From positions 171,901 to 235,900 of the forward strand of contig NZ_JOTN01000001.1 of the NCBI RefSeq assembly GCF_000712595.1: DNA of 64,000 nt, given 5' to 3'. This DNA is from Bacillus manliponensis. Lineage in GTDB: Bacteria > Bacillota > Bacilli > Bacillales > Bacillaceae_G. The translations under genes were made by a program, and so were the position numbers. How positions within the stretch are numbered: position 1 is the first letter of the stretch; each line of letters begins with the position of its first letter. Positions 8,839-18,531 of this stretch are shown here, piece by piece. A model generated the notes under the pieces. The model had not been told where the DNA came from. It worked only from the letters and a program-made list of their open reading frames with translations, and searched no databases.

Positions 8839-9940
8839 TTAAATGCGGGAACGTAAGTATGCATCAATAAAGGAGTCAATGTCTCCGTCCATTACCGCAT
8901 GTACGTTACCAACCTCAGTATTTGTACGGTGGTCTTTTACAAGAGAGTATGGGTGGAACACGTAAGAACGGATTTGGCTTCCCCATCCGATTTCTTTTTG
9001 CTCACCACGAATTTCATCAAGCTCAGCTTGCTGTTCTTCTAATTTTCTTTGATATAACTTCGCTTTTAACATCTTCATCGCTTTTTCACGGTTTTTAATT
9101 TGTGAACGCTCAGATTGACATGTTACAACCGTATTTGTTGGGATATGTGTAATACGAACAGCAGAGTCAGTCGTATTAATGTGCTGACCACCTGCACCGC
9201 TCGCACGGTACGTATCTACTTTAATGTCCTCTGTACGAACTTCGATTTCAATGTCACCTTCGAATTCTGGCATCACTTCACAAGATACAAATGATGTATG
9301 ACGGCGACCAGATGAATCAAACGGTGAAATACGAACAAGACGGTGTACACCTTTTTCCGCTTTTAAATAGCCGTACGCATTATGACCACGAATTGCAAGT
9401 GTAACACTCTTAATACCAGCTTCGTCACCTGGAAGATAATCTAACGTTTCTACTTTAAAGCCACGCTTTTCAGCCCAACGCGTGTACATACGAAGTAACA
9501 TAGAGCCCCAGTCTTGAGACTCTGTTCCACCAGCACCTGGATGTAATTCTAAAATCGCGTTATTTTTATCATATGGGTCTTTTAATAGAAGCTGTAACTC
9601 ATATTCGTTCATTTCTTCTACTAATGTCTTTACTTCAGATTCTAACTCAGCATGTAAATCTTCATCATATTCTTCTTTTACAAGCTCATGTGTTACTTCT
9701 AAGTTCTCAAACATGTCATTTAGTTCATGGAACTTCCCAACCATATCCTTTAACGCATTCGCTTCGTTAATAACAACTTGTGCCGCTTTTTGATCATCCC
9801 AAAAACCTGCACCCATCATTACTTCTTCTAATTCAGCAATGCGTGCTTCCTTACCAGCGAGGTCAAAGAGACCCCCTGAAGTCCGCTAATCGCTTAGCCA
9901 TTTTTTCTAACTCTTGTCTGATTTCTACTAATTCCATCAT
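8839..9940 (-). CDS. prfB: Peptide chain release factor 2 (programmed +1 frameshift)
   Basis: Two frames make one 366-residue protein. The first codes 25 residues ([13 protein letters not shown]...ADFRGSL) and stops at TGA (9865-9863); the second continues as [15 protein letters not shown] and runs to 8839. The slippery site AGG GGG TCT CTT TGA C, with an internal Shine-Dalgarno (AGGGGG), is the classic RF2 autoregulatory frameshift: slow decoding of UGA at low RF2 favours +1 slippage. GGQ (about 249-251) drives peptide release and SPF (about 205) reads the stop codon. Start chosen at 9940 from GAGGTGA spacing; 9937 is possible. Promotes termination at UAA and UGA. Confidence 0.95.
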
Positions 9941-9986
9941 ATCAGTCACCTCTATAGTCATTCACTATCATTTTTCCATAAAGCAT

Positions 9987-10022
9987 GGTTGACTCTCTCT
10001 GCTTTTTCAGAGAGAGTCAACC
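9987..10022. terminator. Strong hairpin between secA and prfB
   Basis: Perfect 15-bp stem GGTTGACTCTCTCTG and complement with loop CTTTTT. It lacks a clear T-tract on either strand, so it may act as a processing or weak termination signal. Confidence 0.6.
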
Positions 10023-10035
10023 CCGTTTTGTATAT

Positions 10036-10237
10036 GGGTTATCCAGCGACAGCGGCTAGAACAGTCAGCTGTTTCGCGCCTTCCTGTTCTAAAGAGCCAC
10101 CTTCACTTTTCTTATTGTCCAGCTGCGCCTCCTAGCCTCTTCTGTCTAAGAACCTTCCGCACGAGAAAGTACAAATCACTTTCTGTGCGAAAGGACCTTA
10201 GCCAATGAAGCTAAACAGTCGGCTCCGCTTTTCTTAT
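10036..10237 (-). repeat. Modular hairpin repeat, two units (reverse)
   Basis: Two degenerate units of the family seen in tandem at 58546-59070. One carries the core GGCTAGAACAG...CTGTTCTA; the other carries the arm pair TAAGAACCTTCCGCAC / GTGCGAAAGGACCTTA. The block lies directly 3' of secA and ends against its stop codon. Confidence 0.75.
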
Positions 10238-12738
10238 CACCCACAGCAATTTTTATATTTTTTTCCGCTTCCGCATGGGCAGTCTTCATTTCGTCCTGTT
10301 TGGTCATTTTTTACGACTGGCTTCTTTTTTGTTTCTTCGCCGTCAGCGCTTGGGCGAACTGCTTGACCTTTTGCTACTTCTTGGCGCTCTAAGTTTTGTT
10401 CGATTTCAGCTCTCATAATATAACGAGAGATTTCTTCTTCAATTGAAGCAATCATTGACTCAAACATTGCGAATCCTTCCATTTGGTATTCACGAAGCGG
10501 GTCGATTTGACCGTACGCACGTAAATGAATACCTTCGCGAAGATGATCCATCGCATCGATGTGTCCCATCCATTTCGTATCAACAACGCGGAATACAACT
10601 ACCTTTTCAAATTCACGTATTTGTTCTTCTGGAAGATTCGATTCTTTTTCATCATAACGCTCTTTCACTTTTGCATAGATTGTTTCAATCATTTCTTCTG
10701 GTGCAAGAAGACGTAATTGCTCTTCTGTTACATCTCCCTCTTGCAGAAGGTTTGCATTTAAGTATTCAACAAGCCCTGCAATGTTCCAATCTTCCTCTAG
10801 CTCCTCTTGTGTATGAACCCCGACAACACGTTCTACTGTTGACTTTATCATACCTTCAATGATGCCGCGTAAGTTATCAGATTCCATTACTTCTTGACGC
10901 TGCTTGTAAATGACTTCACGCTGCTGACGAAGAACATCGTCGTATTGCAGAAGCTGTTTACGAGCATCATAGTTGTTACCCTCTACTCGTTTTTGTGCAG
11001 ATTCTACTGCACGAGAAACCATTTTACTTTCGATTGGTTGTGAATCATCCATACCAAGGCGGTCCATCATCGCTTTCATATTATCAGAGCCAAAGCGACG
11101 CATTAACTCATCTTCCATTGATAAATAGAACTGCGTTACACCAGGGTCTCCTTGACGCCCTGAACGACCACGTAACTGATTGTCAATGCGGCGGCTTTCA
11201 TGACGCTCTGTACCGATAACCGCAAGGCCACCAGCTTCTTTTACGCCTTCACCAAGTTTAATATCTGTACCACGACCGGCCATGTTTGTTGCAATTGTTA
11301 CCGCGCCTTTATAGCCCGCTTCTGTAATAATATCTGCTTCACGCGCATGGTTTTTCGCATTTAATATGTTATGACGTACGCCTTTACGTGTTAACATTTT
11401 TGAAATTAATTCGGATGTTTCGATTGCAACTGTACCAACAAGAACAGGCTGTCCATTGCGATGACGTTCAACAATATCGTTGACAACAGCATTAAACTTT
11501 CCTTCCATCGTTTTGAAAATTAAGTCCGCACGATCGTCACGAACAATCGGTTTATTCGTTGGAATTTCAATAACGCTCATATTATAAATATTGCGGAACT
11601 CTTCTTCCTCCGTCTTCGCAGTACCTGTCATACCTGATAATTTTTCATACATACGGAAGTAGTTTTGGAATGTAATTGTTGCAAGCGTCATGCTTTCATT
11701 CTGAATCTCTACGCCTTCTTTTGCTTCAATTGATTGATGCAACCCTTCACTATAGCGACGACCTTTCATAAGACGACCTGTGAATTGGTCAACAATTACG
11801 ATTTCTCCTTCTTGTACAACATAATCTGTATCACGATGCATAACAACATGCGCACGAAGAGCCTGATTAATATGGTGCAGCAATGTTACATGTTTCAAGT
11901 CAAATAAGTTTTCAATATTGAAACCTTTTTCTGCCTTATTAATACCTTCTTCTGTTAACATAACATTCTTCGTTTTTTCATCAAACGCATATTCTTTTTC
12001 ATTTGTTAATGTACGAACGAATGCATTTGCATATAAGTATAGCTCTGTTGATTTTTGAGCCTGTCCCGAAATAATAAGCGGTGTACGAGCTTCATCAATT
12101 AAGATGGAATCGACTTCATCGATGATTGCAAAATGAAGTGGACGTTGTACACGTTGCTCTTTGTATAGCACCATATTATCACGAAGGTAGTCAAACCCAA
12201 GTTCATTGTTTGTACTATATGTAATATCAGCTGCATAAGCCGCTTGCTTCTCTTCACGAGACATACTGTTTAAGTTAATTCCAACTGTTAGCCCTAAAAA
12301 CTCATGCAATTGACCCATTTCACTTGCATCACGCTGTGCTAAGTATTCATTTACTGTAACAACGTGAACACCTTTTCCTGTTAAGGCATTCAAATATACA
12401 GGAAGTGTGGAAGTTAATGTTTTTCCTTCCCCTGTTTTCATCTCAGAAATATTTCCTTCATGTAAAGAGATACCACCCATTAACTGGACTGGATACGGAC
12501 GCATACCAAGCACACGTGTTGCACCTTCACGAACAACAGCAAAAGCCTCTGGCAATAGATCATCCACCGTTTCACCTTTTGTCAAACGCTCTTTAAACTC
12601 AATTGTTTTTCCTCTTAATTGCTCGTCTGATAATTTTGCGATATCTGGTCCTAGTGCTTCTATTTGATCCACGATTTTTTGCATACGTTTAACTTGGCGC
12701 TGATTTGAATCGAACACCTTTTTTAAAATACCAATCAT
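10237..12738 (-). CDS. secA: Preprotein translocase ATPase SecA
   Basis: 833 residues from the ATG at 12738, which begins [16 protein letters not shown] and follows GAGGAG; a longer in-frame reading upstream has no RBS and departs from the family start. Walker A TGEGKT (about 102), [12 protein letters not shown] Walker B (about 207), preprotein cross-linking and helical scaffold domains, helicase motif [10 protein letters not shown], and a C-terminal SEC-C zinc motif [13 protein letters not shown] are all present. It drives secretion through SecYEG. Placed next to hpf and prfB as in B. subtilis. Confidence 0.97.
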   Translation of the reverse strand: MIGILKKVFDSNQRQVKRMQKIVDQIEALGPDIAKLSDEQLRGKTIEFKERLTKGETVDDLLPEAFAVVREGATRVLGMRPYPVQLMGGISLHEGNISEMKTGEGKTLTSTLPVYLNALTGKGVHVVTVNEYLAQRDASEMGQLHEFLGLTVGINLNSMSREEKQAAYAADITYSTNNELGFDYLRDNMVLYKEQRVQRPLHFAIIDEVDSILIDEARTPLIISGQAQKSTELYLYANAFVRTLTNEKEYAFDEKTKNVMLTEEGINKAEKGFNIENLFDLKHVTLLHHINQALRAHVVMHRDTDYVVQEGEIVIVDQFTGRLMKGRRYSEGLHQSIEAKEGVEIQNESMTLATITFQNYFRMYEKLSGMTGTAKTEEEEFRNIYNMSVIEIPTNKPIVRDDRADLIFKTMEGKFNAVVNDIVERHRNGQPVLVGTVAIETSELISKMLTRKGVRHNILNAKNHAREADIITEAGYKGAVTIATNMAGRGTDIKLGEGVKEAGGLAVIGTERHESRRIDNQLRGRSGRQGDPGVTQFYLSMEDELMRRFGSDNMKAMMDRLGMDDSQPIESKMVSRAVESAQKRVEGNNYDARKQLLQYDDVLRQQREVIYKQRQEVMESDNLRGIIEGMIKSTVERVVGVHTQEELEEDWNIAGLVEYLNANLLQEGDVTEEQLRLLAPEEMIETIYAKVKERYDEKESNLPEEQIREFEKVVVFRVVDTKWMGHIDAMDHLREGIHLRAYGQIDPLREYQMEGFAMFESMIASIEEEISRYIMRAEIEQNLERQEVAKGQAVRPSADGEETKKKPVVKNDQTGRNEDCPCGSGKKYKNCCG

Positions 12739-12957
12739 GGGAATACGCTCCTCTTTTCTTATAATGAAGTACAAGTTGTCACAGACATATGTTATATACT
12801 TATACTTAGTTGAATATTTTATCATACTACTTCATTGTATTTTCATACGTTCATTTTTTCTCACCCTTATATATGGGGATAAAAATGGAAACCTATCAAT
12901 AATTGTAACACTTATTTTATCTCTATGACAACAATCGGCTGTACAGAGCGTATGCAA

Positions 12958-12986
12958 AAAAGCGCAGCTGCAAGAGCTGCGCTTTT
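12958..12986. terminator. Terminator after hpf
   Basis: Perfect 12-bp stem AAAAGCGCAGCT / AGCTGCGCTTTT with a 5-nt loop, directly 3' of hpf and upstream of secA. Confidence 0.85.
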
Positions 12987-12992
12987 AATTAT

Positions 12993-13538
12993 TTATGTTG
13001 TTTCAATTAAACCATATTTCCCATCTTTACGGCTATACACCACATTCGTTTCATTTGTAGCTGCATTTGTAAAGACGAAGAAGTTATGACCTAACATATC
13101 CATTTGTAAAACCGCTTCTTCTACATCCATTGGTTTTAAATCAAATCGCTTCGTACGCACAAGCTCCATCTCTTCATCAACTGTATCTGCCACCGCTACT
13201 GCTGTTTGCTCTGGAAGAATAAATAAGTTTTTCGGAGATCCTTTTTCACGTAACTTACGATTTACCTTTGTTTTATGTTTGCGAATTTGTCGCTCAATTT
13301 TATCAAGTACTAAATCAATCGCAGAGTACATATCATTGTTTGTTTCTTCTGCGCGAAGTAATAAATCCGGGAATGGAATTGTTACTTCCACACGTTGCTT
13401 GTCAGAGTATACTTTTAAGTTTACCTTAATCTCTGGAAATGTATCAAAATAGCGTTCTAATTTCCCTAGCTTTTTCTCTACATATTCCTTTAATGCTGGA
13501 GTTACTTCAATATTTTCACCGCGAATGTTAAATTTCAT
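12993..13538 (-). CDS. hpf: Ribosome hibernation promoting factor, long form
   Basis: 181 residues: an N-terminal HPF/RaiA domain (about 1-100, MKFNIRGENIEVTPALKEYVEKKL) and the C-terminal dimerisation tail (about 125-181, RTKRFDLKPMDVEEAVLQMD) that marks the long HPF form. It joins 70S ribosomes into 100S dimers in stationary phase or stress. B. subtilis calls it YvyD and places it upstream of secA, as here. RBS AGGAGG about 8 nt upstream. Confidence 0.94.
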   Translation of the reverse strand: MKFNIRGENIEVTPALKEYVEKKLGKLERYFDTFPEIKVNLKVYSDKQRVEVTIPFPDLLLRAEETNNDMYSAIDLVLDKIERQIRKHKTKVNRKLREKGSPKNLFILPEQTAVAVADTVDEEMELVRTKRFDLKPMDVEEAVLQMDMLGHNFFVFTNAATNETNVVYSRKDGKYGLIETT

Positions 13539-13932
13539 AGATGAACTCCTCCTTTCAAGCCTATGTATAGGGTTTCGACAAAAGTGCGAAAACTCCTTCT
13601 ACATGTGTAAAAAAAATTATCATTTTTTGTAGAAAAGAAATGAAATATCTTTCCTACTATTAGTTTAACCTTTTTATATGATAGTTACGTTATATACGTG
13701 TGAAGAATTCGTTACGAATTTTTTACAAAATTTTGTCTGGAAGAAAAGAGCGAAAAACTTTCTTTTTAGATAAAAGAGTAGCGCTAGCCAAGCATTGTAA
13801 TAATCAGGAGGTTAGGCAGCAATAATAAAAACCTCCGTGTTAACGGAGGTTCATTCGTTCTTATATGAAACGCTGATCCTGACTTACAGCACCTTGTTTC
13901 AAATATATATTTCTAAAAATAAGGGCAACTAC
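13539..13932. other. Intergenic region hpf-csp
   Basis: About 390 bp without a gene. It holds a degenerate copy of the conserved-loop repeat (about 13755-13820, GCTAGCC...GCATTGTAATAATCAGG) and a hairpin AACCTCCGT-GTTA-ACGGAGGTT (13830-13851) that probably terminates the csp transcript. No SigB- or SigH-type hpf promoter was convincing. Confidence 0.5.
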
Positions 13933-14130
13933 TTATACTTTTACAACGTTTGCTGCTTGTGGACCACGCGCACCTTCTACGATATCAAATTCAACTGCTT
14001 GACCTTCTTCTAAAGACTTATAACCATCTTGTTGGATTGCAGAAAAATGAACGAACACGTCATCTCCCTCTTCTCGCTCAATAAACCCAAAACCTTTTTC
14101 TGCATTAAACCATTTCACTTTTCCTTGCAT
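13933..14130 (-). CDS. Cold shock protein (CspC-like)
   Basis: 65 residues, a single OB-fold cold shock domain with RNP1 (KGFGFI) and RNP2 (VFVHF) RNA-binding motifs intact. It acts as a single-stranded RNA chaperone. The sequence ([20 protein letters not shown]) resembles B. cereus CspC, but paralogues are close, so no symbol is assigned. It occupies the place between comFC and hpf where B. subtilis has flagellar genes. Confidence 0.93.
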   Translation of the reverse strand: MQGKVKWFNAEKGFGFIEREEGDDVFVHFSAIQQDGYKSLEEGQAVEFDIVEGARGPQAANVVKV

Positions 14131-14248
14131 GCTTCTTCCATTCCCTTCAATCTTAAAATCAGGGTACTTACCCCATACCTTGAATATAACGAATCCGAAA
14201 GTGAAAAGTCAAAGAAGAGTTATCGCCTTTTTATCTTACCTTTCGACA

Positions 14249-14950
14249 TCACCCACGGCAGAGCGTAAGTGATGATACGCTCTTAGCTCCTTTTTCATAA
14301 AAACACCTTGCTGCCTGCCTCACCGTAATGCCCGTTGTATATACGTCATCAACTAGTACAATATTAAAATCTGTAAAGTCTTCTTCTAAAGTAAAGTAAA
14401 ACGGACACGATGACGTTAGACGTTGTTTCCTCGTTTTCTTACTCTGCTTCTCTGTTTCACTTCTCATAAATGAACTTTTCATAAGAGGAACTTGTAAACA
14501 TTCAGCAAGAAGTTCCGCTTGATTAAATCCCCTATCTTGTTCTCGTTCTCTACTTAACGGAATTGGAACGACTTTAAAATTCAAAAAATACGTTTGATAG
14601 GCGCTACGTAAATCAGCAGCAAATAAAGAAGCAAGTACAGCATCACCACGAAATTTAAAGCGAGCTAACACTTCTTCCATCCAATCATTATATACGTATA
14701 ACGATCGATTCTTCACATACGGTAAAACATTCTGCTCTCTCCAGCGCATGCAATCATAACAAACGTCCCCTCTCTTATATATATCAAGAAGATCTTTAAG
14801 CGGCCGACCACAATCTTCACATACCTTTCCTATTACATAAGAAAACCGCTTCTCACAGTGCGAGCATATACAACTTTGATGCTGCTTTACAAAAAATGAA
14901 AACCAACTAACTTGCTCCATAAAAAAATCATCACAAATTAAACAGTGCAT
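14249..14950 (-). CDS. comFC: ComF family phosphoribosyltransferase-like competence protein
   Basis: 233 residues: N-terminal zinc-ribbon-like cysteines (CLIC, CSHCEKR, CEDCGRPL, CYDC) followed by a type I PRTase fold with the PRPP loop VLVDDVYTTGIT (about 198-209). B. subtilis ComFC is needed for DNA uptake in competence, probably working with ComFA. Its ATG overlaps the comFA stop by one base (TAATG), so translation is coupled. No comFB lies between them. Confidence 0.9.
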   Translation of the reverse strand: MHCLICDDFFMEQVSWFSFFVKQHQSCICSHCEKRFSYVIGKVCEDCGRPLKDLLDIYKRGDVCYDCMRWREQNVLPYVKNRSLYVYNDWMEEVLARFKFRGDAVLASLFAADLRSAYQTYFLNFKVVPIPLSREREQDRGFNQAELLAECLQVPLMKSSFMRSETEKQSKKTRKQRLTSSCPFYFTLEEDFTDFNIVLVDDVYTTGITVRQAARCFYEKGAKSVSSLTLCRG

Positions 14951-16296
14951 TATTCAATCAGCCCTTGATGCTTTGCTCTACTATTCATTTGCTGAATATG
15001 GCGTCTAGCCCGCACCATCACTTCTGTTTTTCCGTAATGAAAATAGATAACTTCACCATTTGGCGCGGATATACTTCGTCCTGCACGTCCTGCAATTTGG
15101 ACAAGTGCACTCTCTGAAAAAACTGTTTCTTCTGCACCAAGTACAGCTACTTGTAAATTCGGAACAGTAACACCACGCTCTAAAATTGTCGTTGTCACAA
15201 GGAGCGGAATCTCACCGGTACGAAAGTCGTTTACTTTCTCTTTACGTGCCTTATCTTCAGCATGCACACCTTCAATCTTCACATTTATTTTCTTTAAAAG
15301 AGTTGTTACTTCGTCAATATATGAAACGTGTGGGAGAAATAAAAAGATGGGGTATTGTTTTTGGAGATATTCGTTGATCCATTGTAGTAAAATACGAGGA
15401 ATTTTCTTCTTGTGCAACGTATGTTTCCAGTTTCCACACCAACGAAATTCGGGGACAGGAAGCGGATGACGATGATAACGTGCGGGAATAATCACTCCTT
15501 TTTGTTTTCCAGATTGTATCTTTTTCTTCCATGCTTCTGATGGCGTCGCTGTTACATATATACGTGCGGCAATTTCTGTAGAAGCCCATTTTACAGCATG
15601 CTGCAACGTTTCATCTATCGCATATGGAAATGCATCAATTTCATCAACAACCATCACTTGAAATGCTCTATAGTAGCGTAATAACTGATGGGTTGTTGCA
15701 ATTACAAGCTGTGCATTCTTCTTATGATCTTCACTTCCGCCATACAAAGCGGCAATAGAGACAGATGGGAAGACACCTTTAAGACGCGGATACAGCTCAA
15801 GCACTACATCGGTACGAGGAGTTGCAATGCAGACCCTCTCTCCGCTCCGAAGCGCTTCTTCTATACCATGAAATAGCATTTCCGTTTTACCAGCACCGCA
15901 AACAGCCCATACAAAAAAGGATTCTTTTCTTTTAACAGCTTCTAACACACCTTTTGATGCTAACTCTTGTCCTATGGATAGCACTCCTGTCCACTGCAAT
16001 GCATCCTCTATACATACACCGTTAAACCTTTGTAAAAAACGGACAAGCTTCGTACACTCGCTTACTCGCCCCATCACAATACACTTTCGGCAGTATGTAC
16101 ATACTTTACCGCACCGTTTACAAAGAAAGGATGCAAATAAACGGGACACATCATTTCCGCAGCGTTGGCATACATAGTGTCCTCTCTTCTGAATGATTCC
16201 TCTTACAATCGAAACAGTTCCTTCTTCTTGTAAACGATACAAGCGTTCTTCCGAAAACGGAGTTTCCTCTAGTAATATTTGTCTTCCTTCTAACAA
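14950..16296 (-). CDS. comFA: Competence DNA translocation helicase ComFA
   Basis: About 448 residues. The TTG at 16296 is preferred because GGGGGTGAT, near the ideal Shine-Dalgarno, ends 4 nt before it; an ATG at 16311 (MGVIYLLEG) has only a GAGG touching the codon. Features: four-cysteine zinc finger (CQRCGND...CKRCGKVCTYCRKC, about 40-70), Walker A GAGKTE, DEAD-type box DEID, and helicase motif QIAGRAGRS. ComFA is the membrane-associated ATPase that pulls transforming DNA through ComEC. Confidence 0.9.
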   Translation of the reverse strand: MLEGRQILLEETPFSEERLYRLQEEGTVSIVRGIIQKRGHYVCQRCGNDVSRLFASFLCKRCGKVCTYCRKCIVMGRVSECTKLVRFLQRFNGVCIEDALQWTGVLSIGQELASKGVLEAVKRKESFFVWAVCGAGKTEMLFHGIEEALRSGERVCIATPRTDVVLELYPRLKGVFPSVSIAALYGGSEDHKKNAQLVIATTHQLLRYYRAFQVMVVDEIDAFPYAIDETLQHAVKWASTEIAARIYVTATPSEAWKKKIQSGKQKGVIIPARYHRHPLPVPEFRWCGNWKHTLHKKKIPRILLQWINEYLQKQYPIFLFLPHVSYIDEVTTLLKKINVKIEGVHAEDKARKEKVNDFRTGEIPLLVTTTILERGVTVPNLQVAVLGAEETVFSESALVQIAGRAGRSISAPNGEVIYFHYGKTEVMVRARRHIQQMNSRAKHQGLIE

Positions 16297-16422
16297 ATAT
16301 ATCACCCCCATCCTCACTATACTTCTTTTTAAGAAAACGTGAAAACGTAAAAAAAGCCGATAACCCACTCCTAAAATAGTAAGCTATCGACTTTATATTC
16401 AAGTTTTATGTCCTAAAAAATC

Positions 16423-17649
16423 TTATAATCTACCGTATCCAGCAAAATGTTTCTGGTTATAAGAGTTACTTAAGTTAGATACCGCGATACCACTTGGACC
16501 CGCATGAATCATCGTACCGTCACCAACAACAATACCGATATGAGAGATACCTTTTTTATACGTATTAGCAAAGAATACTAAATCTCCTGGTTGTGGCGAG
16601 CTAACTTTTGTTGCAGAGCTATAGAAGCCTGCTGCCGTTTGTCTACCTACACCGTAAACGTAAGAGATGAAACCACTGCAGTCGAAACCGCTTGGAGATG
16701 CGCCGCCCCATACGTAAGGCACACCAATATATTGCTGAGCTTTTGCCACAACACCACTTGCATTTGAAGCTGGTGCTGCTGGCGCTGCTGGTTTTGCTGC
16801 TGGCGCTTGAGCTTGCCCACCACCGTTATTTGCTGGTGCTTGAGCTTGTCCACCACCGTTATTTGCTGGCGCTGCCGCTGTTGCCTGCTGAGCTTCTTGT
16901 TGGCGCATTTCTTTCTCAGCTAAACTTTGTAAGTATAATGCTTGTTTCTCAAGCTCTTTCACTTGTGCTTCTGTGCTCTCAAGCTCATTCACAACTACGT
17001 CCATCTTTGCAGTAAGATCGTTTACTGCTGTTTGTTGCTCCGCTTTTTTCGTATCAAGCTCTTGCTTTACTGCTTCGATTTCAGTTTGTGCCTTCTTTAA
17101 CTCTTCTTGCTTTGTTTTTACAGTCTCAACGTCTTTTTTAATGCTGTCTTGATCTTTCTTTTGCATTTCCATAATCTCTTTATCAGACTGCATAATTTGA
17201 GATACAGATGTTAAACGGCTCACTAAATCAGCAATGCTAGTAGAGTTTACAACAACATCTGTTACAATGTTTGATTTTGGTTGCTCTTGAAGCGCTGCTA
17301 AACGTCCTTTTAACAGTTCTTCACGTTCTGCGATTTTCGTTTGTAATTCCGCAATCGTTTTGTTCTTTTCTTCGATTAACTTCTCAGCATCAGCAACTTG
17401 TTTTAACGTCTCGTTTAACTTTTGCTCGTTTTCAACGATTGACTTATCTAAACCTTCAATCGTTTTGTTTAATCCATTCATTTGCTTTTGAAGCTCATCG
17501 CGTTCTTGTTTTTGTTTATTTAAAGTTTCATTTTCTGTGTTAATTTTAGCTTTCACGTCTTCAACTTTTTCAGCTGATACCATTGGTGTTACTCCTGAAA
17601 ACGCCATTAATCCTGCTAACACGCAAGATGCAATTTTGAATTTTTTCAT
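16423..17649 (-). CDS. CwlO-type peptidoglycan DL-endopeptidase (NlpC/P60)
   Basis: 408 residues: signal peptide ending VSA (about 26), long coiled coil (about 30-245), a low-complexity linker with the repeat APANNGGGQAQ twice, and an NlpC/P60 domain (about 295-408) with catalytic Cys in FDCSGF (about 322), His in SHIGIV and a third His in MIHAG. This matches B. subtilis CwlO (YvcE), the elongation hydrolase activated by FtsEX; ftsEX lies 9 kb away. A WalR-type box lies upstream. Codes for a secreted enzyme cutting D-gamma-Glu-DAP bonds. Orthology to CwlO rather than a paralogue is inferred. Confidence 0.88.
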   Translation of the reverse strand: MKKFKIASCVLAGLMAFSGVTPMVSAEKVEDVKAKINTENETLNKQKQERDELQKQMNGLNKTIEGLDKSIVENEQKLNETLKQVADAEKLIEEKNKTIAELQTKIAEREELLKGRLAALQEQPKSNIVTDVVVNSTSIADLVSRLTSVSQIMQSDKEIMEMQKKDQDSIKKDVETVKTKQEELKKAQTEIEAVKQELDTKKAEQQTAVNDLTAKMDVVVNELESTEAQVKELEKQALYLQSLAEKEMRQQEAQQATAAAPANNGGGQAQAPANNGGGQAQAPAAKPAAPAAPASNASGVVAKAQQYIGVPYVWGGASPSGFDCSGFISYVYGVGRQTAAGFYSSATKVSSPQPGDLVFFANTYKKGISHIGIVVGDGTMIHAGPSGIAVSNLSNSYNQKHFAGYGRL

Positions 17650-17732
17650 TGTATTTTACACCGCTTTCTTTTTTTGTTTTCCGACTTGGCTCTAATAGAA
17701 TTTATACCATAGTTTCCATATTTTTTTTGCAA

Positions 17733-17749
17733 TGTTACGGTTTTGTAAA
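17733..17749 (+). promoter_or_regulatory. WalR-type box upstream of the CwlO-like gene
   Basis: TGTTAC-GGTTT-TGTAAA matches TGTWAH-N5-TGTWAH exactly, on the strand opposite the gene. It touches a TTGCAA hexamer on the minus strand, with TATGGT and TATAAA downstream as candidate -10 elements, about 85 bp before the start codon. B. subtilis cwlO is WalR-activated; binding here is inference. Confidence 0.5.
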
Positions 17750-17846
17750 AGAAACGTAATATTTTGTTTGTCGTTTCTTGGAATATTCGTATTCTTTGGT
17801 AATAAATTGTATATTTTTGCCGATTTATTACATAAAAGTGCAAAAT

Positions 17847-17885
17847 AAAAAAGTGCAAGGAGCAATGTGATCCTTACACTTTTTT
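17847..17885. terminator. Terminator after the HxlR-family gene
   Basis: 15-bp stem AAAAAAGTGCAAGGA / TCCTTACACTTTTTT with one mismatch and a 9-nt loop, two bases from the stop codon of the minus-strand regulator gene. Confidence 0.8.
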
Positions 17886-17886
17886 A

Positions 17887-18201
17887 TTAATCAACCCACT
17901 TTTCAGCCCATTGTTGTACTTCCTGCATGACCTTTTCAAGCGCCTTTCCTTTATCCGTTAAGCCATATTCAATACGAACAGGAACTTCCGGATAAACAGC
18001 ACGTACGACAATTCCTTCACTTTCCAATTCCTTCAAGCGCTCTGATAACATTCGATCACTCATATTTGGAATAATATCAGCAATTTCTCTAAATCGCTTC
18101 GGTTCTTCTAATAGTGACTTAATAATTAACCCAGTCCACTTTTTACTTAGAAGCGTAAAAGCAGATTCAAACTTCGGACACAAACAAGGATTATGCTCCA
18201 T
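17887..18201 (-). CDS. HxlR-family redox regulator, YodB-like
   Basis: 104 residues, a winged helix of the HxlR/MarR type. The N-terminus CPKFESAFTLLSKKWTGLII closely parallels B. subtilis YodB, including the conserved N-terminal cysteine (here Cys8; an extra Cys6 is present) that senses quinones and diamide by disulfide formation. It is therefore probably a thiol-based repressor of quinone/azo reductases, though no target gene lies beside it. Palindromic operators cover its own -35 region, suggesting autorepression. Confidence 0.85.
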   Translation of the reverse strand: MEHNPCLCPKFESAFTLLSKKWTGLIIKSLLEEPKRFREIADIIPNMSDRMLSERLKELESEGIVVRAVYPEVPVRIEYGLTDKGKALEKVMQEVQQWAEKWVD

Positions 18202-18220
18202 ATGTTTTCACCTCACCTCT

Positions 18221-18263
18221 ATTATAAATGCACTCCTTACAAAAAGTAAGTAATAAAACTTAC
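18221..18263 (-). promoter_or_regulatory. Promoter and palindromic operator of the HxlR-family gene
   Basis: On the minus strand TTACTT, 17 bp, TATAAT (18226-18221) form the promoter. Two overlapping palindromes cover it: CTTAC-AAAAA-GTAAG (18236-18250) and GTAAGT-AATAAA-ACTTAC (18246-18263). The layout fits autorepression by a dimeric winged-helix protein. Confidence 0.6.
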
Positions 18264-18500
18264 CTTTTATGAAATGCACGAAATGATTATCCATCCATTA
18301 CATAAGTCCATTTTGATTTTTTGACATATACGTCTCTTCTATACAGACCATACGCAAGGACATTGATATACAACCTTCCTTGATTTCTCCATATGTAACT
18401 GTCAAAAAACTGACCGTTACTATGAAAGTGAACCTTCACTCAGCCAGCAAATAACGAGATAAAAAAGAAACTTTATTTTTATTTCTAGCTGTTATGAAAA
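18264..18500. other. Intergenic region upstream of the HxlR-family gene
   Basis: About 240 bp beyond the operator with no open frame or conserved element recognised. Confidence 0.4.
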
Positions 18501-18523
18501 AAGCCCTCTACAAAAGAGAGCTT
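18501..18523 (-). terminator. Terminator after degV
   Basis: On the minus strand AAGCTCTCT-TTTGT-AGAGGGCTT (9 bp with one G-U pair) followed by TTTTTTC, 10 nt after the degV stop. Confidence 0.7.
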
Positions 18524-18531
18524 CACGTTCA

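Noticed and set aside
8688-8879. Minus-strand 63-codon frame overlapping the prfB end
   Set aside because: It starts inside prfB in another frame, has no RBS and runs through the prfB terminator hairpin.
12739-12825. N-terminal extension of SecA by 29 residues
   Set aside because: No RBS for it, and the extension is absent from the SecA family start [10 protein letters not shown].
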